This document shows positions 51,612 through 60,849 of a DNA stretch of 64,000 nucleotides, piece after piece. A program made the translations under genes and the position numbers. The stretch is from Geobacillus vulcani PSS1 (GTDB lineage: Bacteria; Bacillota; Bacilli; Bacillales; Anoxybacillaceae), in contig NZ_JPOI01000001.1 in NCBI RefSeq assembly GCF_000733845.1, positions 1,093,501-1,157,500 of the forward strand, in the 5' to 3' direction. Numbering within the stretch: position 1 is the stretch's first letter; each line of letters opens with the position of its first letter. The notes under the pieces are model-generated. The model was not told the DNA's origin and ran no database searches. It saw nothing but the letters and a program-made list of their open reading frames with translations.

Positions 51612-54374
51612 TCAAGCGTCTCCTTTCGCTGCGGCGGATAAGGCGAGCAAGTCGCGCAGTTCATCGTCTGACAGCTCGGTGATCCACGCTTCGCCTTCGG
51701 TGATCACATCAGCGAGCGCTTGTTTTTGTTCCAGCATCTCGTCAATTTTTTCTTCAATCGTCCCGGTTGTGATCAGCTTATGGACGTGGACGAATTTTGT
51801 CTGCCCGATGCGGTAGGCGCGGTCGGTCGCTTGGTTCTCGACGGCCGGGTTCCACCAACGGTCGAAATGGATGACGTGGTTGGCGGCGGTCAAGTTGAGC
51901 CCGGTGCCGCCCGCCTTGAGCGACAGCAGGAAAATCGACGCGTGTTGGGCTTGAAACTCCTCCACCATTCGGTCGCGCGTTGGTTTCGGGACGCCGCCGT
52001 GCAAAAACAGCACCCGCTCATCCAACAGGTCGGACAGCAGCTCTTGAATCATTTCCCCCATCCGGACATATTGGGTGAAAATCAGGCAAGACTCGTTGTT
52101 CGCCCGAATTTGCTCGACGAGTTCAACGAGTTTTTCCAGCTTGTGCGACCGTTCGACCAGTTGGCGCGGTTGGCGTTCTTTTAAATAGAGCGCTGGGTGG
52201 TCGCAAATTTGCTTGATGCCGTTTATCATCTGCAAAATCAACCCGCGCCGCGCAAGCGGGCTCGCCGCTTTCGCCCGTTCGAGCGTGTCGTTGACGAGCT
52301 GCTCGTACAAAGCCGCCTGCTCCGCGGTGAGCGGACAGTATTCTTTTTGCTCGATTTTATCCGGCAAATTGAGGGCGACCGCTTCATCGGTTTTCGTCCG
52401 CCGCAACAGAAACGGACGGATGAGCGCTTGGAGCGCTGCTTTTTTCCGGGCATCGCCGTCTTTTTCAATCGGACCGGCAAACCGGCGTTCGAATTCGGCG
52501 GCGCTGCCGAGGTAACCCGGATTTAAGAAGTGGAAAATGCTCCAAAGCTCGCTCAAACGGTTTTCCACCGGCGTGCCGGATAGGGCGATTTTATGGTTGC
52601 CGTTCAAGCGGCGGATGGCGCGCGCCTGCTTCGTCTGGGCGTTTTTGATGTTTTGCGCTTCATCAAGGCAAATGGCATGCCAATGGATCTGTTTTATATC
52701 GTCATGATCCAAATGGGCAAGGTGGTAGGACGTAATGACGAGATCAGCCTCCCCTGCCGCCTGCAAAAAGGCATCGTTTCTCGCCCGGTTCGGCCCATGG
52801 TGCACGTAGACGCGCAAAGTTGGGGTGAAGCGGGCGCATTCCTTCTGCCAGTTGCCGATTACGCTTGTCGGGCAAATGAGAAGAGCTGGCGCGTTCGGGC
52901 GCTCGGTTTCGTTGACGTAAGCCAAATAGGCAAGCAGCTGCACCGTTTTGCCGAGCCCCATGTCATCGGCCAAGCAGGCGCCGAAGCCAAATCGCCGCAA
53001 AAAGACGAGCCAGTCGACGCCGCGTTGCTGGTACGGACGGAGCACGCCGTGAAACGATGGCGGCACGTTCGCGCGAGGGAGCTCATCGATCGTTTGCAGC
53101 TGGCGGATCAGCGCCCGGAATTGGTCATGAACGTCGATCTGGATTGGGATCGCTTCATCCGTTGCCTCTTCGCGTTCGTTGGCTTCCGCCAATAACGTTT
53201 GCGCGACGACGTCATGAATCGGCACCCCTTCTTTTCTCGCCTTCTCCATGAGCGCTTGGGCGCGGCGGACTAAGGCGGGATCGAGAATGAGCCATTGGCC
53301 GCGCAGGCGGATGAGGCGCCGTTGTTGTTCGGCCAGCGCGGCAAACTCTTCTTCCGTCAATTCGATGCCGTTGGCGGCCACCCGCCAGTCAAACTCGGAG
53401 AGCCGTTCGAGTCCAAAGAGAGATTCGGTGCGGACGGAAGGGGACAACTTCGCTTTAATGGCCAGCTGCGCCTGGCGAATGTCATGCCACCAATCAGGGA
53501 GCAGCAGCCTCACGCCCGCTTCCGTCAGCTTTAAGCTTTCTTCCGATAAAAAGCGCCACGCTTGGTCATCGGACAATTCGCGAAGCAAAGACTCGTTTTC
53601 ATCGCCAAGCCACGGCACGATTGCCCGAATGCGGTGAATGGCCCGGGCGACCGATGATTCATATGGACGCCAAGCGCGCGGCAGATGATCAAGGGGCGCG
53701 ATGACGCTGTCATCGAGGGCGAGGGCTAACGGCTCGAGCGTCCATAATTCCCCGTCCTTCTCAGGTTCTGTAAGGCGCAAGCCGACGGTAAACGGCGGCC
53801 GGTCGCCGAGCCAGCCGATTTGTTCGAGCCAGTCCTCCTCTGTTCCGGTCCATTGGCCGCTCTGAGCGGCGATCAATGGATACGCCCGGACGATTTCGCC
53901 CCAGAGGCGGCGGAGTTCCGGGTCGCGGGAGAGCCAGTCGGCGATCGCCAGCGACCGCCATGTGGCGACGAACGGATCGGGGTCATCGTCCGCGCCGCGC
54001 CAACGGGTGTGTCCCGCCTCGTTCCATGCGCCGCCTGTGTTTTTCCATAAGGAAGCATCAGGAAGGAAGCGGCGCTCGCGCACATCGTTCCAGATGTGCT
54101 TCGCCCACGCTTCCAAGCGGGCGGTGAATTCGTCTGCCCATTCAATGGCTGAAAAGCGCGAATGCGGACGCAACGCGAACCAAGTGAGCGCTTGCCAAGG
54201 CGATAACCGCACGATGTTGTTTTCGATTTCGATCATGGTGCCGTAAAACGTTTCTTCATGCCAGGCCAATAACGGTGAAACCCATGAAAAGGGATGGGTG
54301 GAACCGGAGAGCTCGAAGCATCGAAGCTCTTCATTCCACCGGCAGGAAATTTGAATCGTCTCCAATGCTTTCAT
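51612..54374 (-). CDS. ywqA: SNF2 family DNA-dependent ATPase, YwqA-like
   Basis: A 920-residue SWI2/SNF2 helicase-like protein. The N-terminal ~440 residues are a bacterial SNF2-associated region. The motor then follows: CLADDMGLGKTVQLLAYLAY (Walker A), ICLDEAQNIKN (Walker B), ALSGTPVENRLSELWSIFHFLNPG (motif III), and in the second lobe CLIFTQYVRMGEMIQELL and QATDRAYRIGQTKFVHVHKL (motif VI). It should translocate on double-stranded DNA; the cellular role is not settled. It overlaps ywqB by four bases, the same pair and order as in B. subtilis. Confidence 0.92.
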   Translation of the reverse strand: MKALETIQISCRWNEELRCFELSGSTHPFSWVSPLLAWHEETFYGTMIEIENNIVRLSPWQALTWFALRPHSRFSAIEWADEFTARLEAWAKHIWNDVRERRFLPDASLWKNTGGAWNEAGHTRWRGADDDPDPFVATWRSLAIADWLSRDPELRRLWGEIVRAYPLIAAQSGQWTGTEEDWLEQIGWLGDRPPFTVGLRLTEPEKDGELWTLEPLALALDDSVIAPLDHLPRAWRPYESSVARAIHRIRAIVPWLGDENESLLRELSDDQAWRFLSEESLKLTEAGVRLLLPDWWHDIRQAQLAIKAKLSPSVRTESLFGLERLSEFDWRVAANGIELTEEEFAALAEQQRRLIRLRGQWLILDPALVRRAQALMEKARKEGVPIHDVVAQTLLAEANEREEATDEAIPIQIDVHDQFRALIRQLQTIDELPRANVPPSFHGVLRPYQQRGVDWLVFLRRFGFGACLADDMGLGKTVQLLAYLAYVNETERPNAPALLICPTSVIGNWQKECARFTPTLRVYVHHGPNRARNDAFLQAAGEADLVITSYHLAHLDHDDIKQIHWHAICLDEAQNIKNAQTKQARAIRRLNGNHKIALSGTPVENRLSELWSIFHFLNPGYLGSAAEFERRFAGPIEKDGDARKKAALQALIRPFLLRRTKTDEAVALNLPDKIEQKEYCPLTAEQAALYEQLVNDTLERAKAASPLARRGLILQMINGIKQICDHPALYLKERQPRQLVERSHKLEKLVELVEQIRANNESCLIFTQYVRMGEMIQELLSDLLDERVLFLHGGVPKPTRDRMVEEFQAQHASIFLLSLKAGGTGLNLTAANHVIHFDRWWNPAVENQATDRAYRIGQTKFVHVHKLITTGTIEEKIDEMLEQKQALADVITEGEAWITELSDDELRDLLALSAAAKGDA

Positions 54375-56014
54375 GGAAGCAATTTTCCTTTCTTCAATTC
54401 TTCATGAAACGCGCGCAGGCGCGCCGTCTGGGCGAGCAGTTGTTCGAGATAGGCCTCCCATTGATCGAGCCGCTTGATGGAGCGGTACTGAGCCCGCAAC
54501 GTTTTCAAATAACGGACAGCCTTTTGGTAGCTCGAGCGGTTTTTCTCGTTGAGCAGCTTCACCACCGTGCGATGATATAACGGCATGACGAGCTCTGTCC
54601 CGCGCGCTTGCAATGTTTTGAGCATCGGCGGAGGCAGCTCATCGGCGGTGATGTTCGCCCATAAGAATAGATCCACCAGTTCCTGATCGCGTCTTTGTTT
54701 ATACAAAAAATGAGTGTACTCGTTGACGCTGTATGGGAGGCTGCGCTGCAAAAACTCTTCCCATGCGTTCGGGCGATTTCGGTGGCGGGCGTACATTTCG
54801 AACCAGTGCGCGGCTTCACCTAAAAAACTGTTTCGGGCGAAAGCGGGGATATGCGAAAGATAAAGCGGCCAGTCGCGCTTTGTTTTTTCCCAGACGGCTT
54901 CAAACCGCTTTAGGAGGCCGTTTTGGATGAATCGTCCGAACCATTCCGCCAAAAACACGCCTGCCTGATCGGGGAACGCGCGGTAAAGCGCGATCGCTTC
55001 GTCGTCTTCGCCAAGCAGGAAGGAAAGATGAGCAGCCGCCATGGCGGCGCGGATGTTGTCTTGGCTTTTGGCCAGACGAAGGAGTTCGGCCCGTTCTTCT
55101 TGGCGCCAGGCTGGCTTGGTAAACAGCGTTTCCCAGGCGGTGGTGTAAAGGTCATAACCGAACGGCGACAGCTCCCCTTCCCAAAACAGCCCATCGCGAA
55201 CGTATAAAATCGTCTGTTCAACCAAGGCGTTGAGCGATCGCGGCGGCGACTGGGTGGAGAATGCTTCCAAGGCGGCCAAGGCGCGGCCAGCGACATAGTT
55301 GACGTCCTGATGCCACGAAAATTGCCGGTAAGAACTGAATCCGCCGTCGCTCCACCCTTGCGCCTCTCCGTACTCGCGAAGTTTTTCCAGCAAAAACAGA
55401 GCGGCGTGAAGCTCCCGCAACGGACGGGCGCCGGCCTGCCTTCCTTCGTTTTTGCCCAGCTTCGGAAGGAGCTGGAAGGCCAATCGATACGGCCAGTTGG
55501 TTCCGCTTTGCTGGCGCGCGAAAAAGTCTTCGTACTGTCGTTCGAATTGGTCCCACCAGTCTTCAACGGTTTCATGGGCAACGACCGGAAGGCTTGCCGT
55601 TTTCCCTGTCCGTTTTGCAGCCGGCGTTTTTGGTTCATGGGCGGCCAGTTCTTTCGGCGCGGCGCTGATTTGCCCTTTTTTCCAAAGGCGAAACAGTTCC
55701 CAGTTGTCGAAGACATTGCCGTAGACATAGAAAAATAGAGCTAAAATATGCGGACATAACCCTTCCGTCGGACAAGGACAGCGATGGCGGCGGGAGGCAT
55801 GGGTCAAATCAAGCATGACTTCATGAGGGGTGGTGTCGGAAACGACCCCTTCCACTTCATGGCTGTTGACGACCATGACATTATAGACGAGGCCGCTTCT
55901 GGCTAGGTCGCGCCCTTTTTGAATCAGATGGTGGAAGATGGAAAATGGGAATTCCTTGATCAATTCGCTCGCCGCCTGTTGCAAGAGCGGTTTGGAAACG
56001 GTGGTTTGCAGCAT
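54371..56014 (-). CDS. ywqB: SWIM zinc-finger protein, YwqB-like
   Basis: A 547-residue protein with a SWIM zinc finger near residues 75-95 (HRCPCPTEGLCPHILALFFYVYGN, a CxC...CxH metal site). A long helical region follows with no known catalytic motif. SWIM proteins contact DNA or partner proteins. The coupled gene for the SNF2 motor YwqA just downstream (ATGA overlap) suggests that the two work as a complex, perhaps in recombination or replication-fork repair. The ATG at 56014 follows GAAAGGACGG. Confidence 0.88.
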   Translation of the reverse strand: MLQTTVSKPLLQQAASELIKEFPFSIFHHLIQKGRDLARSGLVYNVMVVNSHEVEGVVSDTTPHEVMLDLTHASRRHRCPCPTEGLCPHILALFFYVYGNVFDNWELFRLWKKGQISAAPKELAAHEPKTPAAKRTGKTASLPVVAHETVEDWWDQFERQYEDFFARQQSGTNWPYRLAFQLLPKLGKNEGRQAGARPLRELHAALFLLEKLREYGEAQGWSDGGFSSYRQFSWHQDVNYVAGRALAALEAFSTQSPPRSLNALVEQTILYVRDGLFWEGELSPFGYDLYTTAWETLFTKPAWRQEERAELLRLAKSQDNIRAAMAAAHLSFLLGEDDEAIALYRAFPDQAGVFLAEWFGRFIQNGLLKRFEAVWEKTKRDWPLYLSHIPAFARNSFLGEAAHWFEMYARHRNRPNAWEEFLQRSLPYSVNEYTHFLYKQRRDQELVDLFLWANITADELPPPMLKTLQARGTELVMPLYHRTVVKLLNEKNRSSYQKAVRYLKTLRAQYRSIKRLDQWEAYLEQLLAQTARLRAFHEELKKGKLLP

Positions 56015-56393
56015 GTCGGTCCGTCCTTTCCGTTCGATTATCTATCTTTCGATTATAGCATGCTGGAAAGCGGAGCGCTATGTGCTTCTCACGGAAATGC
56101 ACAGCTAGCGTCGCGCGTTGGCGGCCGGCCGTGCAGGCGCAGTTGGCGCGGTGGGCGGAAGCGATCCCATCGTTTGACGAAATCGTTCGGTTTGAGGGGG
56201 AGGGCGCTTCACGGTGTGCAATCTCTTGAGCGGAGAAGAAAAGACGGATTGGCTGTTTCCTCGCGCGGGAAGATGTCGCCGGGTGCCGCTATAACGCCTG
56301 TTTTGTCGAGCGGTTTTTCCAGTAGACAGACAGGAAACTAGCTTGAGTGGGCGAACCATATATGTAGAACGAGAGAGCGGGGAGGGAGAGCGC
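56015..56393. other. Divergent gap with a possible gene remnant
   Basis: About 380 bases separate ywqB and the amidase gene. On the plus strand near 56129-56230 a short frame without a start reads RPAVQAQLARWAEAIPSFDE and then IVRFEGEGASRCAIS before a stop. It looks like degraded coding sequence, but I cannot assign it. No intact gene is supported. Confidence 0.3.
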
Positions 56394-57740
56394 ATGAGGC
56401 GGGGAGGATGGCTCGCCGCATGGTTTTGTCTATGTTGGATAGTGGCCTTGGCCTGGCCGGCAGGGGCTGAAGGGGAAAAGGAAAAAACAGAACGGTTTGT
56501 CGTCGTGACCGCGGATCAGGTCAACGTCCGCCAAGGGCCGGGCGTGCCGTACCGCTTATGGGCAACCGTTCACCGCGGCGAGACGTATCCGTTGGTCGCG
56601 GAGGAAGGCGGTTGGATGAAAATCCAATGGAAATCAGGACAAATCGGTTGGCTCGCGGCGACGTACGCCGCTCCCGTTGAACGAATGGAGAAAGTGACAG
56701 TGGACAAGCTTCGCCTTCGCCAAAAACCAAGTTTCGACGGGCGCGTGATCGGCTATTTGAGGCAGGGAGACCAAGTGGCCGTCATTCAAGAAGAGGGTCA
56801 ATGGAAAAAAGTGGTGAGCGAAGATGCCATCGGCTGGGTGGCGGCGTCGTATCTGACCACCGCTGAATCAGCAGGTGCGGTGCAAACGGGAGTGGTGACC
56901 GTGGATTCATTGAACGTGCGGGCGGCGCCGTCATTGGAAGCGGAACGGATCGGACGGCTTGGGCAGGGAGACCGCGTCGAGATTGTCGCGGCGAAGCGAG
57001 GCTGGTATCAAATCAAGACGCGTTCGGGGCTGGAAGGTTGGGCAGCGGCGGATTATATCAAAACGGATGGCAAGCAAGCGCCGGGTGCTGACAACGAAGA
57101 CGCCGTTGCCTCCGCCATGGCTGTGGGGACTCGCTTCGCTTCTTTGCCCAAACAGGCGCCGGGCTCGTATGTGTATTCATGGACGCGCGGACCGATTCAA
57201 GCGCTTGCCGGAAAAACGATCGTCCTTGACGCCGGCCATGGCGGCAAGGACGGCGGGGCGCAAAGCGTGGACGGCGTCATGGAAAAAGCGCTGACGATCA
57301 AAACGGCGGAGCGGCTCAAACAAAAACTGGAAAAACTCGGCGCCCGAGTCGTGTTGACGCGCACGGGGGATGATTACGTGCCGCTGTCGGCGCGCGTCGC
57401 CGCGGCCCGCCTGTATCAAGCCGATGCCTTTATCAGCTTGCATTACGACAGTGCTGAGGACCCTGCGGCCTCTGGCATCACTGTCTACTATTATGACCGA
57501 TTTGCCGACTACGGTTTAGCCCAGTCGTTCCAAGGCCCGTTCTCGCAGCTTTCCGTGCTGCCGTTCCGGGGCGTTGCGTTTGGCGACTATTACGTGCTGC
57601 GGGAAAATGAACAGCCGTCTGTGCTGCTTGAGCTCGGCTATTTAAGCAACCGCTCGGATGCGGCGACGGTGGCGACAGACGGCTATCAGGAAGCGGTGAC
57701 AACGGCGATTGCGGCTGCGGTGAAGCGGTATTTTGAATAA
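56394..57740 (+). CDS. SH3b-containing N-acetylmuramoyl-L-alanine amidase
   Basis: A 448-residue secreted wall hydrolase. A signal peptide (residues 1-25, ending WPAGAEG) precedes three bacterial SH3 modules (about residues 31-90, 97-155 and 163-225, each with VxxxxLNVRxxPS-like openings) and then an Amidase_3 domain. Zinc and catalytic residues are in IVLDAGHGGKDGG, the Glu of VMEKALTIKTAERL, ISLHYDS and VLLELGYLSNRSDA. It cuts between MurNAc and L-Ala. GGAGGGAGAGCG fixes the start at 56394. Confidence 0.9.
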   Translation: MRRGGWLAAWFCLCWIVALAWPAGAEGEKEKTERFVVVTADQVNVRQGPGVPYRLWATVHRGETYPLVAEEGGWMKIQWKSGQIGWLAATYAAPVERMEKVTVDKLRLRQKPSFDGRVIGYLRQGDQVAVIQEEGQWKKVVSEDAIGWVAASYLTTAESAGAVQTGVVTVDSLNVRAAPSLEAERIGRLGQGDRVEIVAAKRGWYQIKTRSGLEGWAAADYIKTDGKQAPGADNEDAVASAMAVGTRFASLPKQAPGSYVYSWTRGPIQALAGKTIVLDAGHGGKDGGAQSVDGVMEKALTIKTAERLKQKLEKLGARVVLTRTGDDYVPLSARVAAARLYQADAFISLHYDSAEDPAASGITVYYYDRFADYGLAQSFQGPFSQLSVLPFRGVAFGDYYVLRENEQPSVLLELGYLSNRSDAATVATDGYQEAVTTAIAAAVKRYFE

Positions 57741-57828
57741 AGAACGACGGACATCGAGGTCGTGGGCTTGTAGAGTACGAGGGTGCGGTATAGAAATTTT
57801 GAATAAACAACGAGAGACATCGAGGTTT
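57731..57828 (+). repeat. Direct repeat of the amidase 3' end
   Basis: TTTTGAATAAAGAACGACGG (57731-57750), which includes the amidase stop codon, recurs as TTTTGAATAAACAACGAGAG at 57797-57816. Both are followed by ACATCGAGGT. The offset is 66 bases, so the gene end seems to have been tandemly duplicated. Confidence 0.75.
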
Positions 57829-57889
57829 GGCGGTCTGTTCGTTGCTTGTGATCGACCGGCTGCCATCAAGCAAACGGAAACACGCTGCG

Positions 57890-57917
57890 CAACCGGGGAT
57901 TCTCCCGGTTTTCTTTT
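57890..57917 (+). terminator. Terminator downstream of the amidase gene
   Basis: AACCGGG and CCCGGTT pair around a 6-base loop, followed by TTCTTTT. The remaining bases to 58119 hold no gene. Confidence 0.75.
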
Positions 57918-58119
57918 GGCCGCAGATAGTCCTCCGGCTGATGGTGCACACTTGTTCCCGTTGGGGTCCCCTTGCGCAACAAGAAGTCGAGAAAAGCGGT
58001 TTGAAGCGGTTATCGGTCTGGACGTGGCCAGTTTCCCTCGCGTAAAAAGAAGCAGGGAAAAGCCCCATCGACCTAGAGAAAGATGTTCGTCAAAAAGTAA
58101 AGTCTGTGAGGGATGAACA

Positions 58120-58959
58120 TTGGAAGTGACAACCTATACCTTTTATTCGCTTGTTTCTGAACGAAGTGGAATTCGGCTGATCGATGCGGATTGGAGCGAT
58201 CGGTACGGATGGTTGGCCGTGCAAAAAAATCGCAACCGGATGGAGTGTGTGGCGAATGGAGTCGTGTTCCGTCCAGCTGTTGCTGTTCGGTTTCCGATCA
58301 TTCGTTGGGTCGACAGCGAGCGCGTTTTGTTGGCGGATGCGAGAAGTGACGGAAGCGGCCATAATGTGTTTTTGATCGATCTACATGGAACTGTACGACA
58401 TTCTTTTTGCGGCGGTGACGGCATTGAAGACATAGCCGTTGGCAGAGAAGGGATTTGGATCAGCTACTTTGATGAAGGGGTGTTTGGCAAAGGGATTTCG
58501 ACGGAAGGATTGGTTTTATTTCGATTCGATGGATCGCCAATATGGAAATATCATTCTCATCTAACAGATTGTCCGATGATCGTTGACTGCTATGCGATAA
58601 ACAAAGGGAAGGCCTCGACTTTATGGCTTTTTCCTTACAGCGACTTTTCGCTCATTCAAGTCGACCCGTTTACAAAAACATGGAAAAGATATGAAGTGCC
58701 GACAGTGTTGCACGGATCGACCGCTCTATGCGTCAGGGGAAACTATGCGTATTTTGGCAACAGCTATGATGCAAAGGAAGAATTGTACAGCTGGAACATC
58801 GGAAACGGAGAGCCGGAGAAAATCGGGCGTATTCAAGGGACTGTTAGAGGGCTGGGGCCAAAGGAAACGAGCCACTTTATCAGCGTCAATGGCGATTCAG
58901 CGAGTGTCCATACGATTGTGAATCCATCGGAGTATGGAGCGCGCCATTTTACATTCTAA
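58120..58959 (+). CDS. Hypothetical protein, beta-propeller-like repeats
   Basis: A 279-residue protein I do not recognise. It has no signal peptide or membrane helix. Strand-rich units such as YGWLAVQKNRNRMECVANG, FLIDLHGTVRHSF, VLFRFDGSPIWKYHS and LYSWNIGNGEPEKIGRIQG have the spacing of WD-like or YVTN-like propeller blades. The start is TTG at 58120 behind GTGAGGG; a GTG two codons later is possible. Its codon use is more A+T rich than its neighbours. The stop codon lies inside the left end of MITE copy 6, so the natural C-terminus may have been altered. Confidence 0.6.
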   Translation: MEVTTYTFYSLVSERSGIRLIDADWSDRYGWLAVQKNRNRMECVANGVVFRPAVAVRFPIIRWVDSERVLLADARSDGSGHNVFLIDLHGTVRHSFCGGDGIEDIAVGREGIWISYFDEGVFGKGISTEGLVLFRFDGSPIWKYHSHLTDCPMIVDCYAINKGKASTLWLFPYSDFSLIQVDPFTKTWKRYEVPTVLHGSTALCVRGNYAYFGNSYDAKEELYSWNIGNGEPEKIGRIQGTVRGLGPKETSHFISVNGDSASVHTIVNPSEYGARHFTF

Positions 58960-59082
58960 AGGGCTGTGAAAAACGGTTGTTTCTCTTGGTCGATGGGGGA
59001 ACGTATAAAAGGCGATACCCGTGCGGCAGAGCGTTTCCATTTGAGAAAAGCAGTCTGCTTCCTTCAATCACCAACCTTCCAG
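58955..59082 (+). repeat. MITE-like repeat, copy 6
   Basis: The ends TCTAAAGGGCTGTGA and TCACCAACCTTCCAGG are the most diverged. The first bases supply the stop codon of the preceding gene. Confidence 0.75.
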
Positions 59083-59221
59083 GCGAAATGAATGCCCTCA
59101 TTGGCTGATAGTGATGTTGGAAAAGGTTCATGGTCAGCTAGGGAAACATCCCCAGCTGGCGCGGGATGCCCCCGAAAAGTGAAGTGGTTGAAAAAATAGT
59201 TAAAAAAGTATAATATTTTTA

Positions 59222-59274
59222 TGAAAAAATTCCCGGACAGCGCGATCTGCCCTCCACCCGGGGATAAAAATCAA
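59222..59274 (-). repeat. REP-like palindromic unit (single, inverted)
   Basis: On the minus strand it reads GATTTTTATCCCCGGGTGGAGGGCAGATCGCGCTGTCCGGGAATTTTTTCAT, with a GG(G/A)CAG/CTGTCC inner stem partly worn. Confidence 0.7.
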
Positions 59275-59312
59275 CGGTATAAGGGATTTTCAAAGATGAT
59301 AACCGTTCAAAT

Positions 59313-59362
59313 CACTGAAATGATATATATCAGAATACACTGAAATGATATATATCAGAATA
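59313..59362. promoter_or_regulatory. Perfect tandem 25-bp boxes upstream of brnQ
   Basis: Two identical 25-bp units (59313-59337 and 59338-59362) each contain the palindrome TGATATATATCA followed by GAATA. They end 38 bases before the brnQ start. CodY controls branched-chain amino acid uptake in Bacillus, and ATATATCAGAATA has partial likeness to its AATTTTCWGAAAATT box (five or more mismatches), so CodY is possible but weak. Confidence 0.5.
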
Positions 59363-59400
59363 CTCAATTTATTTTCTTGAAAATGGAAATGAGGGAGATT

Positions 59401-60711
59401 ATGAAGGCACGGGATGTGGTATTGACGGGATTGATGCTCTTTTCGCTCTTTTTCGGGGCCGGAAACTTAATTTTCCCCCCATATTTAGGAATGGAAGCCG
59501 GGACGGCGGTGTGGCCGGCGATCGCCGGCTTCATCATCACGGGCGTGGGGCTGCCGCTGCTGTCGGTCGCGGCGGTGGCGTTCGCCCAGGATGGCATCCG
59601 TTCGCTCGGCCATGCTGTTCATCCGCTGTTTCGTTTCTGTTTTTCGTTGGCCGTGTATTTGGCGATCGGCCCGTTTTTTGGTATTCCGCGGGCGGCGAGC
59701 GTCGCTTACGAAATCGGGGCGAAGCCGTTTTTCCTCGCGAGTGGATCGCTCGTGATGTGGCTGTTTACCGGCGTCTTTTTCGCTCTTGTCTACTGGCTCA
59801 GTTTAAATCCGTCCAAGTTGGTCGATCGGATCGGTCAATGGTTGACGCCGATGTTGCTGCTGTCGATTGCCGTGCTTTGCCTAGCCGGCTTGGTCCGGTT
59901 GGATGACCCGCAGGCAGAGCCGGCGGAAAAATATGCTTCGGCTCCGTTGGCCAAAGGGATGCTCGAAGGGTATTTAACGATGGATACGATTGCGGCTCTT
60001 GCCTTTGGCATCGTGGTCATTCAAGCGCTTCGTGACCGTGGAATCGATCGGCCGGCGCTGCAGGCGAAAGCGACGATTCAATCGGGCGTGATCGCGGCAG
60101 CGGGGCTTGCGCTTGTGTATGCCGGCATTGCCGGCGTGGGCGCGAGAATGGCTGGGGCCGGTTCGTTTGCGAACGGGGCTGAGCTGCTTTCGCATGTGTC
60201 CTCGCTTCTGTTTGGCAGCGGCGGAAAGGTGCTGCTCGGGGTGATTGTAGCGCTGGCTTGCCTGACGACCGCGATTGGCTTGGTGGCCGCTTGTGCGCAA
60301 TATTTTCACGAGCTGACTCCGGCTGTGTCGTATCGGGCTTATGTCACCGCGCTGACCCTCTTTAGCTTTGTCATGTCCAATCTCGGGTTAAACGCGCTGA
60401 TCGCTGTTTCCGTTCCGGTGTTGACGATGTTGTATCCGTTGGCGATTGTGCTCGTCGTCTTGTCGTTTTTCCACCGCTTTTTCCGCGGCTCGGCGAAAGT
60501 GTACGGCATGGCGTTGCTGTTTACCGGCGTGTTCAGTCTGTACGACGGATTCAAGGCAATGGGGGTGGAAACGGCATGGCTTGAGCCGCTTCTGTCTTGG
60601 GCGCCGCTGTTTTCCGTTGGGCTTGGTTGGGTGGTGCCCGCGCTGATCGGTGCTGTGCTTGGTTTTATCATCGATTGGCCGACCGTTGTGAACCGAAAAC
60701 ACGCCGCATAA
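59401..60711 (+). CDS. brnQ: Branched-chain amino acid:cation symporter BrnQ
   Basis: A 436-residue carrier with about twelve membrane helices. TGLMLFSLFFGAGNLIFPPYLGMEAGT is the LIV-cotransporter signature. It imports leucine, isoleucine and valine with sodium or protons. In-frame starts at 59377 (TTG), 59383 and 59389 exist, but GAGGGAG and the start of conservation favour 59401. A terminator follows. The duplicated 25-bp boxes directly upstream suggest control by a DNA-binding regulator. Confidence 0.9.
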   Translation: MKARDVVLTGLMLFSLFFGAGNLIFPPYLGMEAGTAVWPAIAGFIITGVGLPLLSVAAVAFAQDGIRSLGHAVHPLFRFCFSLAVYLAIGPFFGIPRAASVAYEIGAKPFFLASGSLVMWLFTGVFFALVYWLSLNPSKLVDRIGQWLTPMLLLSIAVLCLAGLVRLDDPQAEPAEKYASAPLAKGMLEGYLTMDTIAALAFGIVVIQALRDRGIDRPALQAKATIQSGVIAAAGLALVYAGIAGVGARMAGAGSFANGAELLSHVSSLLFGSGGKVLLGVIVALACLTTAIGLVAACAQYFHELTPAVSYRAYVTALTLFSFVMSNLGLNALIAVSVPVLTMLYPLAIVLVVLSFFHRFFRGSAKVYGMALLFTGVFSLYDGFKAMGVETAWLEPLLSWAPLFSVGLGWVVPALIGAVLGFIIDWPTVVNRKHAA

Positions 60712-60739
60712 CCGGGGCTGCACTGCACCTCGGTTTTTT
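60710..60739 (+). terminator. Terminator after brnQ
   Basis: AACCGGGG and CCTCGGTT pair (one G-T) around CTGCACTGCA, followed by TTTTTTG. Confidence 0.82.
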
Positions 60740-60849
60740 GTTTGGAACATGTTGGTGGTCGGACGGAAATCGTGAAAATCGACAGGCGATTCGCTATAAT
60801 GAGTACAAGCGACTACGGCCGCAAAGGATCAATAAAGGTGTGGAAAACG

